This document shows, one piece after another, positions 26,580 through 36,410 of a stretch of DNA of 64,000 nt (positions are counted from its first letter, which is position 1; each line of letters starts with the position of its first letter). A program made the position numbers and the translations under genes. The stretch comes from Bacteroidales bacterium (lineage in GTDB: Bacteria > Bacteroidota > Bacteroidia > Bacteroidales > F082): positions 20,171-84,170 of the forward strand of contig JAFYIE010000051.1 in NCBI GenBank assembly GCA_017538795.1, in the 5' to 3' direction. A model generated the notes under the pieces. The model did no database searches. It saw nothing but the letters and a program-made list of their open reading frames with translations, and was not told where the DNA came from.

Positions 26580-27855
26580 CAAAATCTTTCGTGAGATTTC
26601 TTCTCGAATACTTTTCAACGGCTTTTTTATTGCATCCAACTAATTGATTATCATTACGTTTGTTGAAATATTCAAGAATTGCTTCCTTCATTTTTGATTT
26701 ATCGTCATAATCGGCGGTGATGCCACAATTTGTCTCAGAAAGGACTCTCGCCGCATCGCCTTTTGCTGGACCTACAGCAAGAACCGGACGGCCAGAGGCA
26801 AGATATTCAAAAAGCTTTCCTGTTAAAATACATTCCGCCTTTTTAGCTCGAGGAATAAGAAGCAGCAACAAATCAGATTTTTGTTGATAATCAAGAACTT
26901 GTGAATGCTGCATATATTCAATATTATCAACTTTTCCGTCAAGATTTTTTTCTGAGATATATTGCTTTACAGACTCGTCGATATGACCTATCAAGTTGAT
27001 TTTAAGAGACTTATTAAACTCCGCGTTTTCCTCACACAACTCTTTGATGGCGTCCCAAATAACGAACGACTCGTTTGGAAGCAGAACACCTGTGTAAGAA
27101 ATCGTAAACCGTTCTTTTTCAAGATGTTGAGTTTTTCCCTTAGCACACTCCTCGTCATATCCGTTTGTCACGACATCAACCTTTCTCGCACCGAGAACTT
27201 CTAAATCAGCTGCCTCGTGCCAGCTCACGGCAACGACTTTATCGGCTTCAGTAAGCACCTGATTTTCAAGCTTTTTATGCTTTCTGATACTACATTTGGT
27301 GAGTTTCAATGAGTCGAAATAGAAAATCTCAGTCCAAGGATCACGGAAATCAGCTACCCAAGGGATATTGAATTTCTTATGCAAAGCCTTGGCTATCAGA
27401 TGCATTGAGTGCGGCGGACCCGTTGAAATCATTGCATCGACAGGATGTTCTTTGAGATAATTCGAGAGATATTTCACCGAAGGTTTTATCCACCAGCGGC
27501 GTGCGTCGGGAATGAAGAAATTGCCTCTTATCCAGAGACTTATGTTTTCTTTCCAACTGCTTTTTTTCACGCCCTCGTTGATGAAACCAGCTTTCACCTT
27601 CTCCCCCTTTTTTATCCCGAGAAATTTTTTATAAAAACTGTATGGTTCAACGATAGGTCGTCTGATAACCTCAGCCTCGGGCGCCACATCCTTTTCGAGC
27701 GATTTGTCCTCGACCGGATACTCAGCGTCTTCGGCGGTGTAAATCACTGGTTGCCAACCGTTTTCAGGCAGATATTTCGACATCTTCAGCCATCGCTGAA
27801 CACCCGAACCACCCGACGGAGGCCAGTAATATGTGATTATCAGAACGCGTTTCAT
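26551..27855 (-). CDS. Glycosyltransferase, GT-B fold
   Basis: This 434-residue protein starts at the ATG at 27855, giving MKRVLIITYYWPPSGGSGVQ, the usual N-terminus of this family. A longer frame to 27942 would run far into yfhO. Other landmarks are MISTGPPHSMHLIAKAL, PWVADFRDPWTE, ISYTGVLLP, and the donor-site stretch LTGKLFEYLASGRPVLAVGP. It probably acts on surface glycans. The ATG overlaps the stop of the YfhO-like gene by 4 bases, so the two are translationally coupled. The 3' end overlaps the convergent glycosyltransferase by 29 bases. Confidence 0.85.
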   Translation of the reverse strand: MKRVLIITYYWPPSGGSGVQRWLKMSKYLPENGWQPVIYTAEDAEYPVEDKSLEKDVAPEAEVIRRPIVEPYSFYKKFLGIKKGEKVKAGFINEGVKKSSWKENISLWIRGNFFIPDARRWWIKPSVKYLSNYLKEHPVDAMISTGPPHSMHLIAKALHKKFNIPWVADFRDPWTEIFYFDSLKLTKCSIRKHKKLENQVLTEADKVVAVSWHEAADLEVLGARKVDVVTNGYDEECAKGKTQHLEKERFTISYTGVLLPNESFVIWDAIKELCEENAEFNKSLKINLIGHIDESVKQYISEKNLDGKVDNIEYMQHSQVLDYQQKSDLLLLLIPRAKKAECILTGKLFEYLASGRPVLAVGPAKGDAARVLSETNCGITADYDDKSKMKEAILEYFNKRNDNQLVGCNKKAVEKYSRRNLTKDFVKLLNDITR

Positions 27856-30281
27856 TTTTTTACTGTAAAATAACAAACAAGTCCCAATCCAAGCAAAATC
27901 AGCAACGAAGTAACAAATTGAATAGTGTTTCCGACACTCCAAATGCTTGGTGCATAACGCATTACAATCTCATGCTGACCTGCTGGAATTATAGCTGAAC
28001 GCAAAATGTAATCGGCACGTAGCAATGGTTTTTCAACGCCGTCGACCCACATCGTCCAACCTTTCTTAGTCCAGATTTCTGAGAAGACGACAAGTTCCTC
28101 CTTCGAAGAATCGAAGCTATATTTCAACTCATTTGGCTTATAATCAACAAGTTGAATAGTTCCTTCGGCTGGCGAAACATTGAAATCACCCATCAAATCC
28201 TTAAACTCATTATTGACAATCGCCACGTTTCTCACATCAGTGTCAGCGATGGCGTCAATCTCTTCATTTGGCGTCGCAACCCACTTGATATCCCCTACAA
28301 TCCATGCGTTTCCAAAGGCATCATAATTCTTTGAAGCAATCTTTCTGCTTTCTTGCGGATATATTATATATTTGGTATTCAGCATGTTAAGCACTTTAAA
28401 AAAGTTCAAATCACGCTTGCTCAAATACTGGTCGATGATATCTTGATAGCGGCGAAGTTTTGCTCCGCTGTAACCACCCACCGATTTATGGAAATACGAT
28501 GTGCTTGCGTCGTTGAAGGTGCTCACCGTGAGGTTAATCACACGGTAATCAAGGTCTTTGTCCTGCAAAATCTGTTTGTCGACATCGCTCATCACGAAAG
28601 GCTTGTCAGTTTTGCGTTTGTCGATGAAATTATTGTTATTCAGATAACGTCTGTCGATGGCGTACATGTCGACCAAAACCAGCAGCGCCAAGATTGGGAA
28701 CAAATATTTCTTATTCATCTTTTCGCTGACAGTCAACAAGATAACTATTGCCGCGATATAAATGTACAAGAAACTTCGTATAGCGTCGGCACGGAAGATT
28801 GCAACACGTGCTTTTTCAAGTTCGCTCGCAAACGTGGCATAAAGCGCTCCGTCCTGCCCTGCCTGCATTTGTTTGAACTGCACAGCTTCGGCTTGGCTCA
28901 AGAAGTTGAAAAACGTCTGCGGCAAAGCATAAAACAAAAGGCACAGTCCGCCGGTTATTCCAAGTGAGATATACAGATATTTCTTGTTTTCTTTCAGCAA
29001 ATCAGGGGTTTTGAAGATTTCCGCCAAGGCGAGAAAGGCCAGCAACGGCATGCAGACCTCGGCAATAACAAGTGTCATCGAGACGGCACGGAATTTGTTA
29101 TAACCCGGGATATAATCGAGGAAGAAATCGGTGAAACCCATGAAATTCTTACCCCAGCTGAGCAAAATCGACAAAACTGTCGCCGCGAGAAGTATCCATT
29201 TGTATTTTCCTTTCACGACGAAAAGTCCTAAAACAAACAAGAAACAGACGATTGCGCCCACATAAACAGGTCCGCTTGTGCCAGGTTGATCGCCCCAATA
29301 AGCGTTCTGTTGCGCTATTGTTGAACGGAAACGTGGATCACATTTATCCAAAGCGGAGTTGCCGTTTCCGATATATCCCGACGCGCCACCTTTTGCGTTC
29401 GGAATCATCAGGCTCCAGGTCTCACCGATGCCGTAGCTCCATTGTGTAACATAATCTCTATCAAGGCCTTTTGTCTGATTTTCAACGTTTTTCGTCAACA
29501 CAGGTTTGCCGCGCATTGTCTCTTTTCCGAACTCCATATTCGCGTAAAGTGTTGTGGTGCAAGTCAGGATAGCGACCACTGCCACGCCAAGCAAAATACC
29601 GCTCGCCTTGAAGAAATGCAGATAGCTCTTTGTTTTGATCATCTCGACGATTTCCGCGATGATGATACACACCACAATCAGCAGCAGGTAATACGTTATC
29701 TGAAGGTGTCCGGCACGTATCTCAAGTGCGAGAGCGATGGCTGTCAGCACCGCGCCCCAAAGATATTTCCCTTTGTAAGTCAGCAAGATACCGGCGATGA
29801 CTGGCGCCATATAAGCCATAGCTACAGCCTTCGAGTTGTGCCCCGCGCCAATCACGATGAACATATACGAGGTGAAGCCATACGCCAGCGCCCCGATGAA
29901 ACTAACCCAAATTTTACAGTCGAGGACTAAAAGAAGAATGAAAAAGCCCAACATGCTGACAAACACCGCACCTATTGGATGAGGGAATCCGGCTGTCAAG
30001 ACCCTTCCGACATAAGTCATCAGGTTGCTGTTTTGCGACACACCGATATTCCAAGCCGGCATTCCGCCGAACATAGAATTAGTCCAAAGACTCTGCTCAC
30101 CGGTTTTCGCTTTGAAATCATTGATTTCCTGCGACATGCCCCTGAACATCTCGATATCATGCTGTTTGATACGTTTCCCTTGCGTTATCGGCGAAAAATA
30201 AATCAGCGTAATCAGTGCAAAAGCGACGACACAAAGCGCTATATAAATGGCTTTTTTGTTATCAGAAAAAAACTTGTTCAT
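27852..30281 (-). CDS. YfhO-like polytopic membrane protein
   Basis: This 809-residue protein has a cytoplasmic start, a first span (about 11-31), an exported loop with KQHDIEMFRGMSQEIN, then many spans alternating with soluble loops. The last span is close to the C-terminus (TSLLILLGLGLVCYFTV). The arrangement, with an early acidic/aromatic loop (TNSMFGGMPAW) and a beta-rich C-terminal domain (EIWTKKGWTMWVDG), matches the YfhO family of GT-C-type proteins. In Gram-positives these add sugars from polyprenyl carriers to cell-envelope polymers. In Bacteroidota the substrate is unknown. It sits one base after a T9SS beta-helix gene and overlaps a glycosyltransferase gene by 4 bases. Confidence 0.85.
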   Translation of the reverse strand: MNKFFSDNKKAIYIALCVVAFALITLIYFSPITQGKRIKQHDIEMFRGMSQEINDFKAKTGEQSLWTNSMFGGMPAWNIGVSQNSNLMTYVGRVLTAGFPHPIGAVFVSMLGFFILLLVLDCKIWVSFIGALAYGFTSYMFIVIGAGHNSKAVAMAYMAPVIAGILLTYKGKYLWGAVLTAIALALEIRAGHLQITYYLLLIVVCIIIAEIVEMIKTKSYLHFFKASGILLGVAVVAILTCTTTLYANMEFGKETMRGKPVLTKNVENQTKGLDRDYVTQWSYGIGETWSLMIPNAKGGASGYIGNGNSALDKCDPRFRSTIAQQNAYWGDQPGTSGPVYVGAIVCFLFVLGLFVVKGKYKWILLAATVLSILLSWGKNFMGFTDFFLDYIPGYNKFRAVSMTLVIAEVCMPLLAFLALAEIFKTPDLLKENKKYLYISLGITGGLCLLFYALPQTFFNFLSQAEAVQFKQMQAGQDGALYATFASELEKARVAIFRADAIRSFLYIYIAAIVILLTVSEKMNKKYLFPILALLVLVDMYAIDRRYLNNNNFIDKRKTDKPFVMSDVDKQILQDKDLDYRVINLTVSTFNDASTSYFHKSVGGYSGAKLRRYQDIIDQYLSKRDLNFFKVLNMLNTKYIIYPQESRKIASKNYDAFGNAWIVGDIKWVATPNEEIDAIADTDVRNVAIVNNEFKDLMGDFNVSPAEGTIQLVDYKPNELKYSFDSSKEELVVFSEIWTKKGWTMWVDGVEKPLLRADYILRSAIIPAGQHEIVMRYAPSIWSVGNTIQFVTSLLILLGLGLVCYFTVKK

Positions 30282-30282
30282 A

Positions 30283-31884
30283 TTAGTAAATTACCTTGTT
30301 AAAATACTTATCTTCTTGAGTATCAATAATTAACAGATACAGATTATTCTTTTTCTCTAATTTTTCAACTATTTCTTCAAGCGGGATTTTGTTTTCGCCG
30401 GCATTAAGCGTACCGCAAGCTTGTTTGTAAAGTTCTTTCCCATCAAGCGTGATAAGTTTTAAGGTAACCTCACTTTTCCTGCCCAAATTAACAACGCACA
30501 AACTACTGCTATTCAACGGATTAGGATAAACTGAAATGTCATTTTCCGCAATCTGGATCTCATTCACATCTTCATATCCGAATTCATAACAGCCCATGTC
30601 AATTCTGCCGCCGCAAATTCTTGGTCCACCGCCCAAATCAAAAGATGGAATGTAAAGACCCGTGATGTCGGCGACGCCGGTATTCACGCAAGGGCTACTT
30701 TCAACCAAATGATAATCACGATTAAGCTCATCAACAAAGAGCGGATTGGCGTCTATCATATTGATATAGTTTTCATCCGTCAAGTATTCTTTTCCATAAA
30801 TTGAGTCAAAGCCATATTGAATGTCACCATTTTTAAAAACCGGACGGCAGTCCATGCCCCAGAGCCATATTTGTGAGCCATTGCAATATTCAACAGTGTC
30901 CTTTTCGTTAAAAACATGAATTGCATGATTTCCCCAGATAATACAGTTGTTCAGGGTAGGGCTGGCGTCGAAGGCAGTCTGCATTCCGGCACCACCGCCA
31001 CCACCACAATAATTATTGACAATGGTGAGGTTGTTCAGCTCAGGGTCGGAGGTTGCCACAGCAAGACCACCGCCATAATGCACCACTGAATTGTTGTAGG
31101 CCAACATATTAGCGACTTTCACTGTGTATTCCTTGCAACGTTGAATGCCCAAACCGCCTGCGTTAACCACATTATTATTGTAGAATATAGAATTTGTCAA
31201 AACCAAATTACAGCTGTCGATGTTCATGCCGCCACCGTATGCTGTCTCGCTGTTGTTGTCGTGAAAAACAACGTCATGAATGTCAAGATTACATTTCAAA
31301 AACTGAAAACCGACGCCCCAAGTATAATCCGGAGGACATGCAATCGCCAAATTGTCATAAACCTCGCAATCATGAATATTCAAAGTGGAGTTTTCTGCAT
31401 AAAGCGCGCCGCCTTTTCTGCGTGTCATGTTGTGATGAAAACAGCAGTTGGCGATTTCTATGTCGCTGGCAAGACATATCCACATCATACCACCATCAGC
31501 GTAAGTCTGGTTCTTTCCATAAGAAAAATCGCAATATTCGAACTTCATCCCATTGGGTTTTTGGGCATAAAAGCCTTTCCAACCTCCAAGCTCCGGATTT
31601 TCGTAATTGGAATAGCCTGTGGTGTCGGCCACCGTGAACGAAATTCTTGCATTTTCCTCGCCATTTGCACGAATTGTACCTAAAACAGTTATCCCAAAAT
31701 ATCCGTCAGCTATGACAGTCGTGCCTGCATCAATAATCAGAGTCTCGCCATCTGGCACAGTCACATCATCGATGAGATGGACCTCACCACTCCATGTACC
31801 AAACTGATTACCAGATACTTGCGTCACTTGTGCATTTGTTGCGAAAGCACTTAACACCATCAAAAGAGTAAAAAGTCTTTTCAT
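30283..31884 (-). CDS. T9SS-secreted right-handed beta-helix protein
   Basis: This 533-residue protein has a signal peptide (to FATNAQ). It then shows repeated parallel beta-helix coils (FEYCDFSYG, IANCCFHHN, IHDCEVYDN, IHDVVFHDN, LTNSIFYNN) and a chlamydial-PMP/pectate-lyase-like glycine series (GGGAGMQ). The C-terminus starts at DISVYPNPLNSSSL and ends with LLIIDTQEDKYFNKVIY, a T9SS sorting domain. It likely acts at the cell surface as an adhesin or glycan-binding protein; no catalytic site is visible. The downstream YfhO-like gene begins one base after its stop. Confidence 0.82.
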   Translation of the reverse strand: MKRLFTLLMVLSAFATNAQVTQVSGNQFGTWSGEVHLIDDVTVPDGETLIIDAGTTVIADGYFGITVLGTIRANGEENARISFTVADTTGYSNYENPELGGWKGFYAQKPNGMKFEYCDFSYGKNQTYADGGMMWICLASDIEIANCCFHHNMTRRKGGALYAENSTLNIHDCEVYDNLAIACPPDYTWGVGFQFLKCNLDIHDVVFHDNNSETAYGGGMNIDSCNLVLTNSIFYNNNVVNAGGLGIQRCKEYTVKVANMLAYNNSVVHYGGGLAVATSDPELNNLTIVNNYCGGGGGAGMQTAFDASPTLNNCIIWGNHAIHVFNEKDTVEYCNGSQIWLWGMDCRPVFKNGDIQYGFDSIYGKEYLTDENYINMIDANPLFVDELNRDYHLVESSPCVNTGVADITGLYIPSFDLGGGPRICGGRIDMGCYEFGYEDVNEIQIAENDISVYPNPLNSSSLCVVNLGRKSEVTLKLITLDGKELYKQACGTLNAGENKIPLEEIVEKLEKKNNLYLLIIDTQEDKYFNKVIY

Positions 31885-31908
31885 AAGATCACTATTTTAA
31901 TTAAGTGT

Positions 31909-31916
31909 CAAAGATA
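31909..31916 (-). promoter_or_regulatory. -7 box (TATCTTTG) for the beta-helix/YfhO/glycosyltransferase operon
   Basis: This is an exact TAnnTTTG match on the minus strand, 24 bases before the beta-helix start codon. Confidence 0.65.
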
Positions 31917-31952
31917 CTAATTTTTTAAATAGGTGTAATTATGAATTTTTAT

Positions 31953-31960
31953 TATTTTTG
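31953..31960 (+). promoter_or_regulatory. -7 box (TATTTTTG) for the Ig-like lipoprotein
   Basis: This is an exact TAnnTTTG match ending only 4 bases before the ATG at 31965, so the transcript would be leaderless. Confidence 0.6.
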
Positions 31961-31964
31961 CAAC

Positions 31965-33686
31965 ATGAAAAGAATCATTCGATATATCACGATTATTTTG
32001 GCCGCAATGATGTTGATTCGTTGCGCCAACATCGTCACACCAACCGGCGGACCGAAAGACGACAAACCGCCTGTTATCACGGAATCGACACCATTGAACA
32101 ACTCCACGAATTTCAAAGGCAAAACCATACATATAACTTTCGATGAGTTCATAACGCTTGACAACCCGTCAAACAACATCCTCATCTCGCCTCCGATGAA
32201 TAAGAAACCTCATTACAGGACTAACGGTAAAACGTTGGTTATCAAGTTCCAAGAGGCTCTAAAACCAGAAACGACATATTCCATTTTCTTTGGAAACGCA
32301 ATCAAAGACTTACACGAAGGCAATGTGTTCAGCGATTTCACTTTCAACTTCTCGACAGGCGACAAAATCGATTCTCTTTCGTTAAAAGGCAAGGTGTTTT
32401 CAGCGTCAACATTGGCGCCAATGGATGGTTTTTACGTCGGATTATATTCAAATGACAACGACACTCTTCCGCTCGATTCTCTTCCTTATCGCGTCAAGCC
32501 GAATTATATCACGACAACAAACAAAAACGGAAACTTCGAGTTTTCAGGTCTCGCCGACAAAGAGTTTCTCATTTTCGCTTTGAAAGACAATAACGGCAAT
32601 CAGATTTACGACCTTCCAAACGAGGAGATAGGTTTTTATTCTGATTTAGTAAGACCATATAGCGTTGAAAATCAGATAATTACATACACAATTGAGAATG
32701 ATTCTATTGTAAAGAACGATAATTCCCCGAGCTATGAAATTTATTCTTTCGTTCAAGAAGACTCAATACAGAAAATTTTCAAAAAAGAACTTATTGAAGC
32801 AGGTTTGCTACGTTTCATCTTCCGTTACCCGGCTCAAAATGTTGAGATAAAAACATTGGAGGAACTGCCCGACACTGTCGATTTGCTGCAGGTTTATTCA
32901 ACAAGACAAGACACCGTTTTATGGTACTGCACGCTTAATAAAGACAGTCTTTGGGTAAGCATAAACGACGGCAAAACCATCAGCGACACGACACATTACA
33001 GCTTGAAACCGCGCGAAGCTTTCACCAAAAAGAAGAAGAAAAAAGCCGATGTCAAAGTCAAGAATATCTCTGTAAAGAACAATCTGAAAAGCAACAAGCT
33101 CAAACCCGACGAGCACGTGATTCTCACTTTCAGCGAGCCTGTCACGAAATTGGATTTGTCAGACACAATTGTTTTGATAGAAAATCACGATACTATTTAC
33201 AACAATCTGCAATTTAAGAAATTCGACGAATATGGGTTTAAGTATCTGATTAACAAGACTTTTTATCCTGAGAACAAATATCAAATCCTGATTCCGGACT
33301 CTGTCTTTTATGGAGTAAGAGGCTTCACCAACGAGCCAATACGAATGAATTTCACCGTGTCGGAAGAATCGGAATTTGGTAATGTTTTCCTCACTATCGA
33401 GAAACCTGCCAATGTACCGCAAGTCATAGTGGAATTTCTTGATGAGAAAGACAAACTCATTGACAAACAGATAATTACAGAGACAAAAGAAGTCTATTTT
33501 GAATATCTCAATCCAGGAAAATACAAGCTCAAAGCCATATTAGACCTCGACGCCAACGGCATCTGGAGTCCGGGCAACTTTGACAAAAAACTGCAACCCG
33601 AGAAGATTATTTTCTACAAAGGAACGCTTGAGGTGCGCGCCAACTGGGACATCGACTTAGACGAGCCTTGGAAAATAGAAAACTAA
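31965..33686 (+). CDS. Ig-like domain lipoprotein, Bacteroidota-specific
   Basis: This 573-residue protein probably becomes lipid-anchored at Cys20 (LIRC, an unusual lipobox with Arg at -1). It continues with NIVTPTGGPKDDKPPVI, the hallmark opening of a Bacteroidota family with a bacterial Ig-like domain (STPLNNSTNFKGKTIHITFD, 20 residues). A second Ig-like or beta-sandwich part lies near 380-470 (HVILTFSEPVTKLDLSDTIV), and the C-terminal part (YKLKAILDLDANGIWSPG) resembles a carboxypeptidase-regulatory fold. The function is unknown. I place the start at 31965 because an earlier in-frame start at 31941 lies upstream of the promoter box. The methyltransferase gene follows directly. Confidence 0.8.
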   Translation: MKRIIRYITIILAAMMLIRCANIVTPTGGPKDDKPPVITESTPLNNSTNFKGKTIHITFDEFITLDNPSNNILISPPMNKKPHYRTNGKTLVIKFQEALKPETTYSIFFGNAIKDLHEGNVFSDFTFNFSTGDKIDSLSLKGKVFSASTLAPMDGFYVGLYSNDNDTLPLDSLPYRVKPNYITTTNKNGNFEFSGLADKEFLIFALKDNNGNQIYDLPNEEIGFYSDLVRPYSVENQIITYTIENDSIVKNDNSPSYEIYSFVQEDSIQKIFKKELIEAGLLRFIFRYPAQNVEIKTLEELPDTVDLLQVYSTRQDTVLWYCTLNKDSLWVSINDGKTISDTTHYSLKPREAFTKKKKKKADVKVKNISVKNNLKSNKLKPDEHVILTFSEPVTKLDLSDTIVLIENHDTIYNNLQFKKFDEYGFKYLINKTFYPENKYQILIPDSVFYGVRGFTNEPIRMNFTVSEESEFGNVFLTIEKPANVPQVIVEFLDEKDKLIDKQIITETKEVYFEYLNPGKYKLKAILDLDANGIWSPGNFDKKLQPEKIIFYKGTLEVRANWDIDLDEPWKIEN

Positions 33687-33692
33687 TTGAAA

Positions 33693-34886
33693 ATGAATCC
33701 GTTATATCCTGTTATCAAGCTTCGTGAAGGCAAAGACGACGCTGTAAAACGTTTCCATCCATGGATTTTTTCCGGAGCCATCGCTTCGGCGGCTCCAGGA
33801 CTGCAAGCCGGTGATATTGTGACAGTTACGAACTCGAAAGACGAAATTATAGGTACCGGTTTTTGCGAGGCCGGCAACATTGCCGTAAAACTTCTTTCGT
33901 TTGAGAACACAAAAATCGGAGCGATGTTCTGGCAACAGAAGCTTAACGCAGTTTTCGAGACACGCAAAGCCCTCGGATTCATTGACAACCCGCACACCAA
34001 CTGCTTCCGCCTCGTGCATTCTGAAGGTGACAACCTCCCGGGACTAATAGTCGACATTTACGGAAAAACCGCTGTGATTCAAGCTCAAACAGAAGGCATG
34101 GCGTTGAATGTCAAAGCGATAGCAAATGCCTTGGAAGCAATACCGGAACTGAAAATTGAAGCTATTTACAACAAAAGCTCCGAGGCGATGCAGCGCATGG
34201 GAAAAGATGCCGTTGACGACGGCTATCTCCTTGGCGGAAAATGCGAGGATTTCGTGCTCGAAAACGACTCTAAGTTCCTAATTGACTGGGAGAAAGGACA
34301 AAAAACAGGTTTCTTCCTCGACCAACGTTTCAATCGCGATTTGGTGCGCAAACTTGCCAAAGACCGCACCGTTCTGAACACCTTCTGCTACACTGGAGGC
34401 TTCTCCGTCACAGCATTGCAAGGCGGCGCAAAACAAGTGGTTTCCGTCGACTGCTCAAAGAAAGCCATCGATATTTGTGAGAAAAATATAGCATTGAACG
34501 GTTTTTCAACTGAAAAGAATCCAAGTCTTGTCGAAGACGCCAAACTTTACTTGCAAAATATGCCTGAAAAGCAGTATGATTTGATAATCCTAGACCCGCC
34601 GGCGTTCGCGAAGAACCATAAGTCGCTGCACCGCGGACTTCAGGGCTACAAATTCATAAACAAAGAGGCGATACGAAAAATAAACGCCGGCGGTCTTTTG
34701 TTCACGTTCAGCTGTTCGCAAGCCGTCGACAAGGCTCAATTCCAGAGCATAGTAATGGCAGCAGCCATCGAAACAGGTCGCAAAGCAAAGATTTTGTATC
34801 AGCTCTCCCAACCGGAAGATCACCCGATTAATATTTATCACCCAGAAGGAGCTTATTTAAAAGGATTGGTACTGCAAATTGACTAA
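33693..34886 (+). CDS. RlmI-like SAM-dependent rRNA (cytosine-C5) methyltransferase
   Basis: This 397-residue protein has an N-terminal PUA-like domain (about 1-85, RFHPWIFSGAIAS, GTGFCEAGNIAVKLL), a central part, and a class I methyltransferase domain. Landmarks are VLNTFCYTGGFSVTALQGGA (SAM motif I), VVSVDCSKKAI, and DLIILDPPAFAKNHKS with the catalytic-type DPPAF. This is the order of RlmI, which methylates 23S rRNA C1962 in E. coli; the exact site here is inferred. I use the ATG at 33693; a TTG two codons earlier directly abuts the previous stop codon. Confidence 0.9.
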   Translation: MNPLYPVIKLREGKDDAVKRFHPWIFSGAIASAAPGLQAGDIVTVTNSKDEIIGTGFCEAGNIAVKLLSFENTKIGAMFWQQKLNAVFETRKALGFIDNPHTNCFRLVHSEGDNLPGLIVDIYGKTAVIQAQTEGMALNVKAIANALEAIPELKIEAIYNKSSEAMQRMGKDAVDDGYLLGGKCEDFVLENDSKFLIDWEKGQKTGFFLDQRFNRDLVRKLAKDRTVLNTFCYTGGFSVTALQGGAKQVVSVDCSKKAIDICEKNIALNGFSTEKNPSLVEDAKLYLQNMPEKQYDLIILDPPAFAKNHKSLHRGLQGYKFINKEAIRKINAGGLLFTFSCSQAVDKAQFQSIVMAAAIETGRKAKILYQLSQPEDHPINIYHPEGAYLKGLVLQID

Positions 34887-34901
34887 ATTTGCAGAAGTTT
34901 T

Positions 34902-34934
34902 GTCGGCTACACTGCGTTTTGCTCGAAATAACGA
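34902..34934 (+). repeat. Decayed family B element between convergent genes
   Basis: Aligned by eye to the element at 51476-51511, 23 of 30 bases match (shared GCTCGAAAT and TCG-CTAC parts). It fills most of the 49-base gap between two convergent stop codons and ends just before the adenylyltransferase stop codon. Confidence 0.55.
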
Positions 34935-34935
34935 A

Positions 34936-35424
34936 TTATTTTTGGAGCTTTTCAATCGTTTTCGTCGTCGAGAACCCCTCAACCAAGTCGACGGTCTCGA
35001 CTTTGCCGCCTTTGGCCATAACAATGTCGTATCCAACAATGTTTTCAGGTTTGTAGTCGCTGCCTTTCACCAAGACATCAGGCTGCACCGTCTTTATCAG
35101 ATTATATGGAGTGTCTTCGTCGAAAAACACCACAGCGCTTACAAATTCTAATCCTGCGAGCACAAAAGCGCGGGCATATTCATCATTGACTGGGCGCGAC
35201 GGACCTTTCAAACGCTTCACAGAGGCATCGGTGTTCAAGCCAATAATCATCACATCACCGAAAGCAGCCGCCTTTGAGAGATATTCAACGTGCCCACGAT
35301 GCAAAATATCAAAACAGCCGTTCGAAAAAACGATTTTCTTGCCGTTTTTCCTGCAGTCATCAAGCCATTTCGCGAGCTTTTTTCCGTCAAGGATCTTATT
35401 TTTAAGTTTTTCGAAGTAATTCAT
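34936..35424 (-). CDS. rfaE2: D-glycero-beta-D-manno-heptose 1-phosphate adenylyltransferase
   Basis: This 162-residue cytoplasmic nucleotidyltransferase has the motif [17 protein letters not shown] (HxGH-type ATP site at about 43-46). It also has [19 protein letters not shown] (19 residues), the typical RfaE domain II/HldE C-terminal sequence. It makes ADP-heptose for the LPS core. The kinase half is not fused, as is common in Bacteroidota. I use the ATG at 35424, two bases past the stop of the flippase-like gene. It ends the panC-panD-flippase-like-rfaE2 gene run. Confidence 0.93.
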   Translation of the reverse strand: MNYFEKLKNKILDGKKLAKWLDDCRKNGKKIVFSNGCFDILHRGHVEYLSKAAAFGDVMIIGLNTDASVKRLKGPSRPVNDEYARAFVLAGLEFVSAVVFFDEDTPYNLIKTVQPDVLVKGSDYKPENIVGYDIVMAKGGKVETVDLVEGFSTTKTIEKLQK

Positions 35425-35426
35425 AA

Positions 35427-36410
35427 TCAATTGTTTACAGGGTTTCTCTTGTCAAAAAAGAACATCACGATATATGCTAAAACGCCGGTGATGAGATAAA
35501 ACACCATCTGCGAGCCGTGGTTGATGGCCGCAAACGAGCCAGCCACCTGCTCCGAGATGCCGTAAAAACCATTCAGCAAAGTTATCGCGATGAAATGATA
35601 TGTGCCTATGCCTCCGGGAACCGGCGCAACTATACCCATTGTAGCGATTCCGAGCAATGTGATGGCCTCCACAACGCCGAGGTGACTTGTCTCGCTCAGC
35701 ATGTAAAACGGCAGCCATGTCATCAGCACGTAAAAGCCCCAAACACCAAGCGTATACAGCACAAAACGCCATTTTTCCTTCATGGTGACGACAGATTTCA
35801 CGCCAGCGATGAAGCCGTGCCAAATTGCAGCAATTTTTTTATTTTTCTTACACAGAATTATGATACCATAGAAACCCACAGCCACCAAAATTATCGCAAT
35901 GATTCCAAACAGCACATTGTCTTTCAGCTTATTAAGAAGCGGCACCATCCACGATGTAACTAAACTTCCAAGCAGTTTCCATTGAAAAACGATAACCAGA
36001 AACGCCAATCCGAAAAGCACCGTCAAATCGATGATTCGTTCGGAAATTACTGAGCCTAAAGTTTTATCGAACGGTATGTTTTCCTTTCGTTTCAAAACAC
36101 TGCAACGCACCACTTCACCCAATCTCGGGAAGATGCAGTTTGCCAGATAAGCTATCAAAACAGCAGCGTAAGTCGAAGAAGCTCTTGTCTTGTAACCAAG
36201 CGCCTCAATCTGAATATTCCAACGTAATGCTCTGAAATACAGCGAAATAGCAAGACAAAGCAGACTTAAAAGCATCCACGAGCATTTCGCTCCTTTGATG
36301 TCGTCCCAAAGCTGCGACAAATCGATGTTACGGAAGCTTAACCATAACAAAGCTCCTCCTAAAGCGAGGAACACGATATACCACAGTGTTTTGGACGCTT
36401 TTTTATTCAA
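35427..36410 (-). CDS. UPF0104/flippase-like integral membrane protein
   Basis: This 327-residue protein has about eight membrane spans. It contains the patterns of the lysylphosphatidylglycerol-synthase transmembrane family: [32 protein letters not shown] (20 residues), ISERIIDL, and [12 protein letters not shown]. Members lacking the synthase domain are of unclear function and are often thought to move lipids or lipid-linked substrates across the inner membrane. The gene overlaps panD by 4 bases upstream and is followed 2 bases later by rfaE2, hinting at an envelope role. Confidence 0.85.
   Translation of the reverse strand: MNKKASKTLWYIVFLALGGALLWLSFRNIDLSQLWDDIKGAKCSWMLLSLLCLAISLYFRALRWNIQIEALGYKTRASSTYAAVLIAYLANCIFPRLGEVVRCSVLKRKENIPFDKTLGSVISERIIDLTVLFGLAFLVIVFQWKLLGSLVTSWMVPLLNKLKDNVLFGIIAIILVAVGFYGIIILCKKNKKIAAIWHGFIAGVKSVVTMKEKWRFVLYTLGVWGFYVLMTWLPFYMLSETSHLGVVEAITLLGIATMGIVAPVPGGIGTYHFIAITLLNGFYGISEQVAGSFAAINHGSQMVFYLITGVLAYIVMFFFDKRNPVNN

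Noticed and set aside
27856-27942. Longer N-terminus for the minus-strand glycosyltransferase
   Set aside because: It would overlap the YfhO-like gene by about 90 bases and add residues not found in the family; the ATG at 27855 with ATGA coupling is better.
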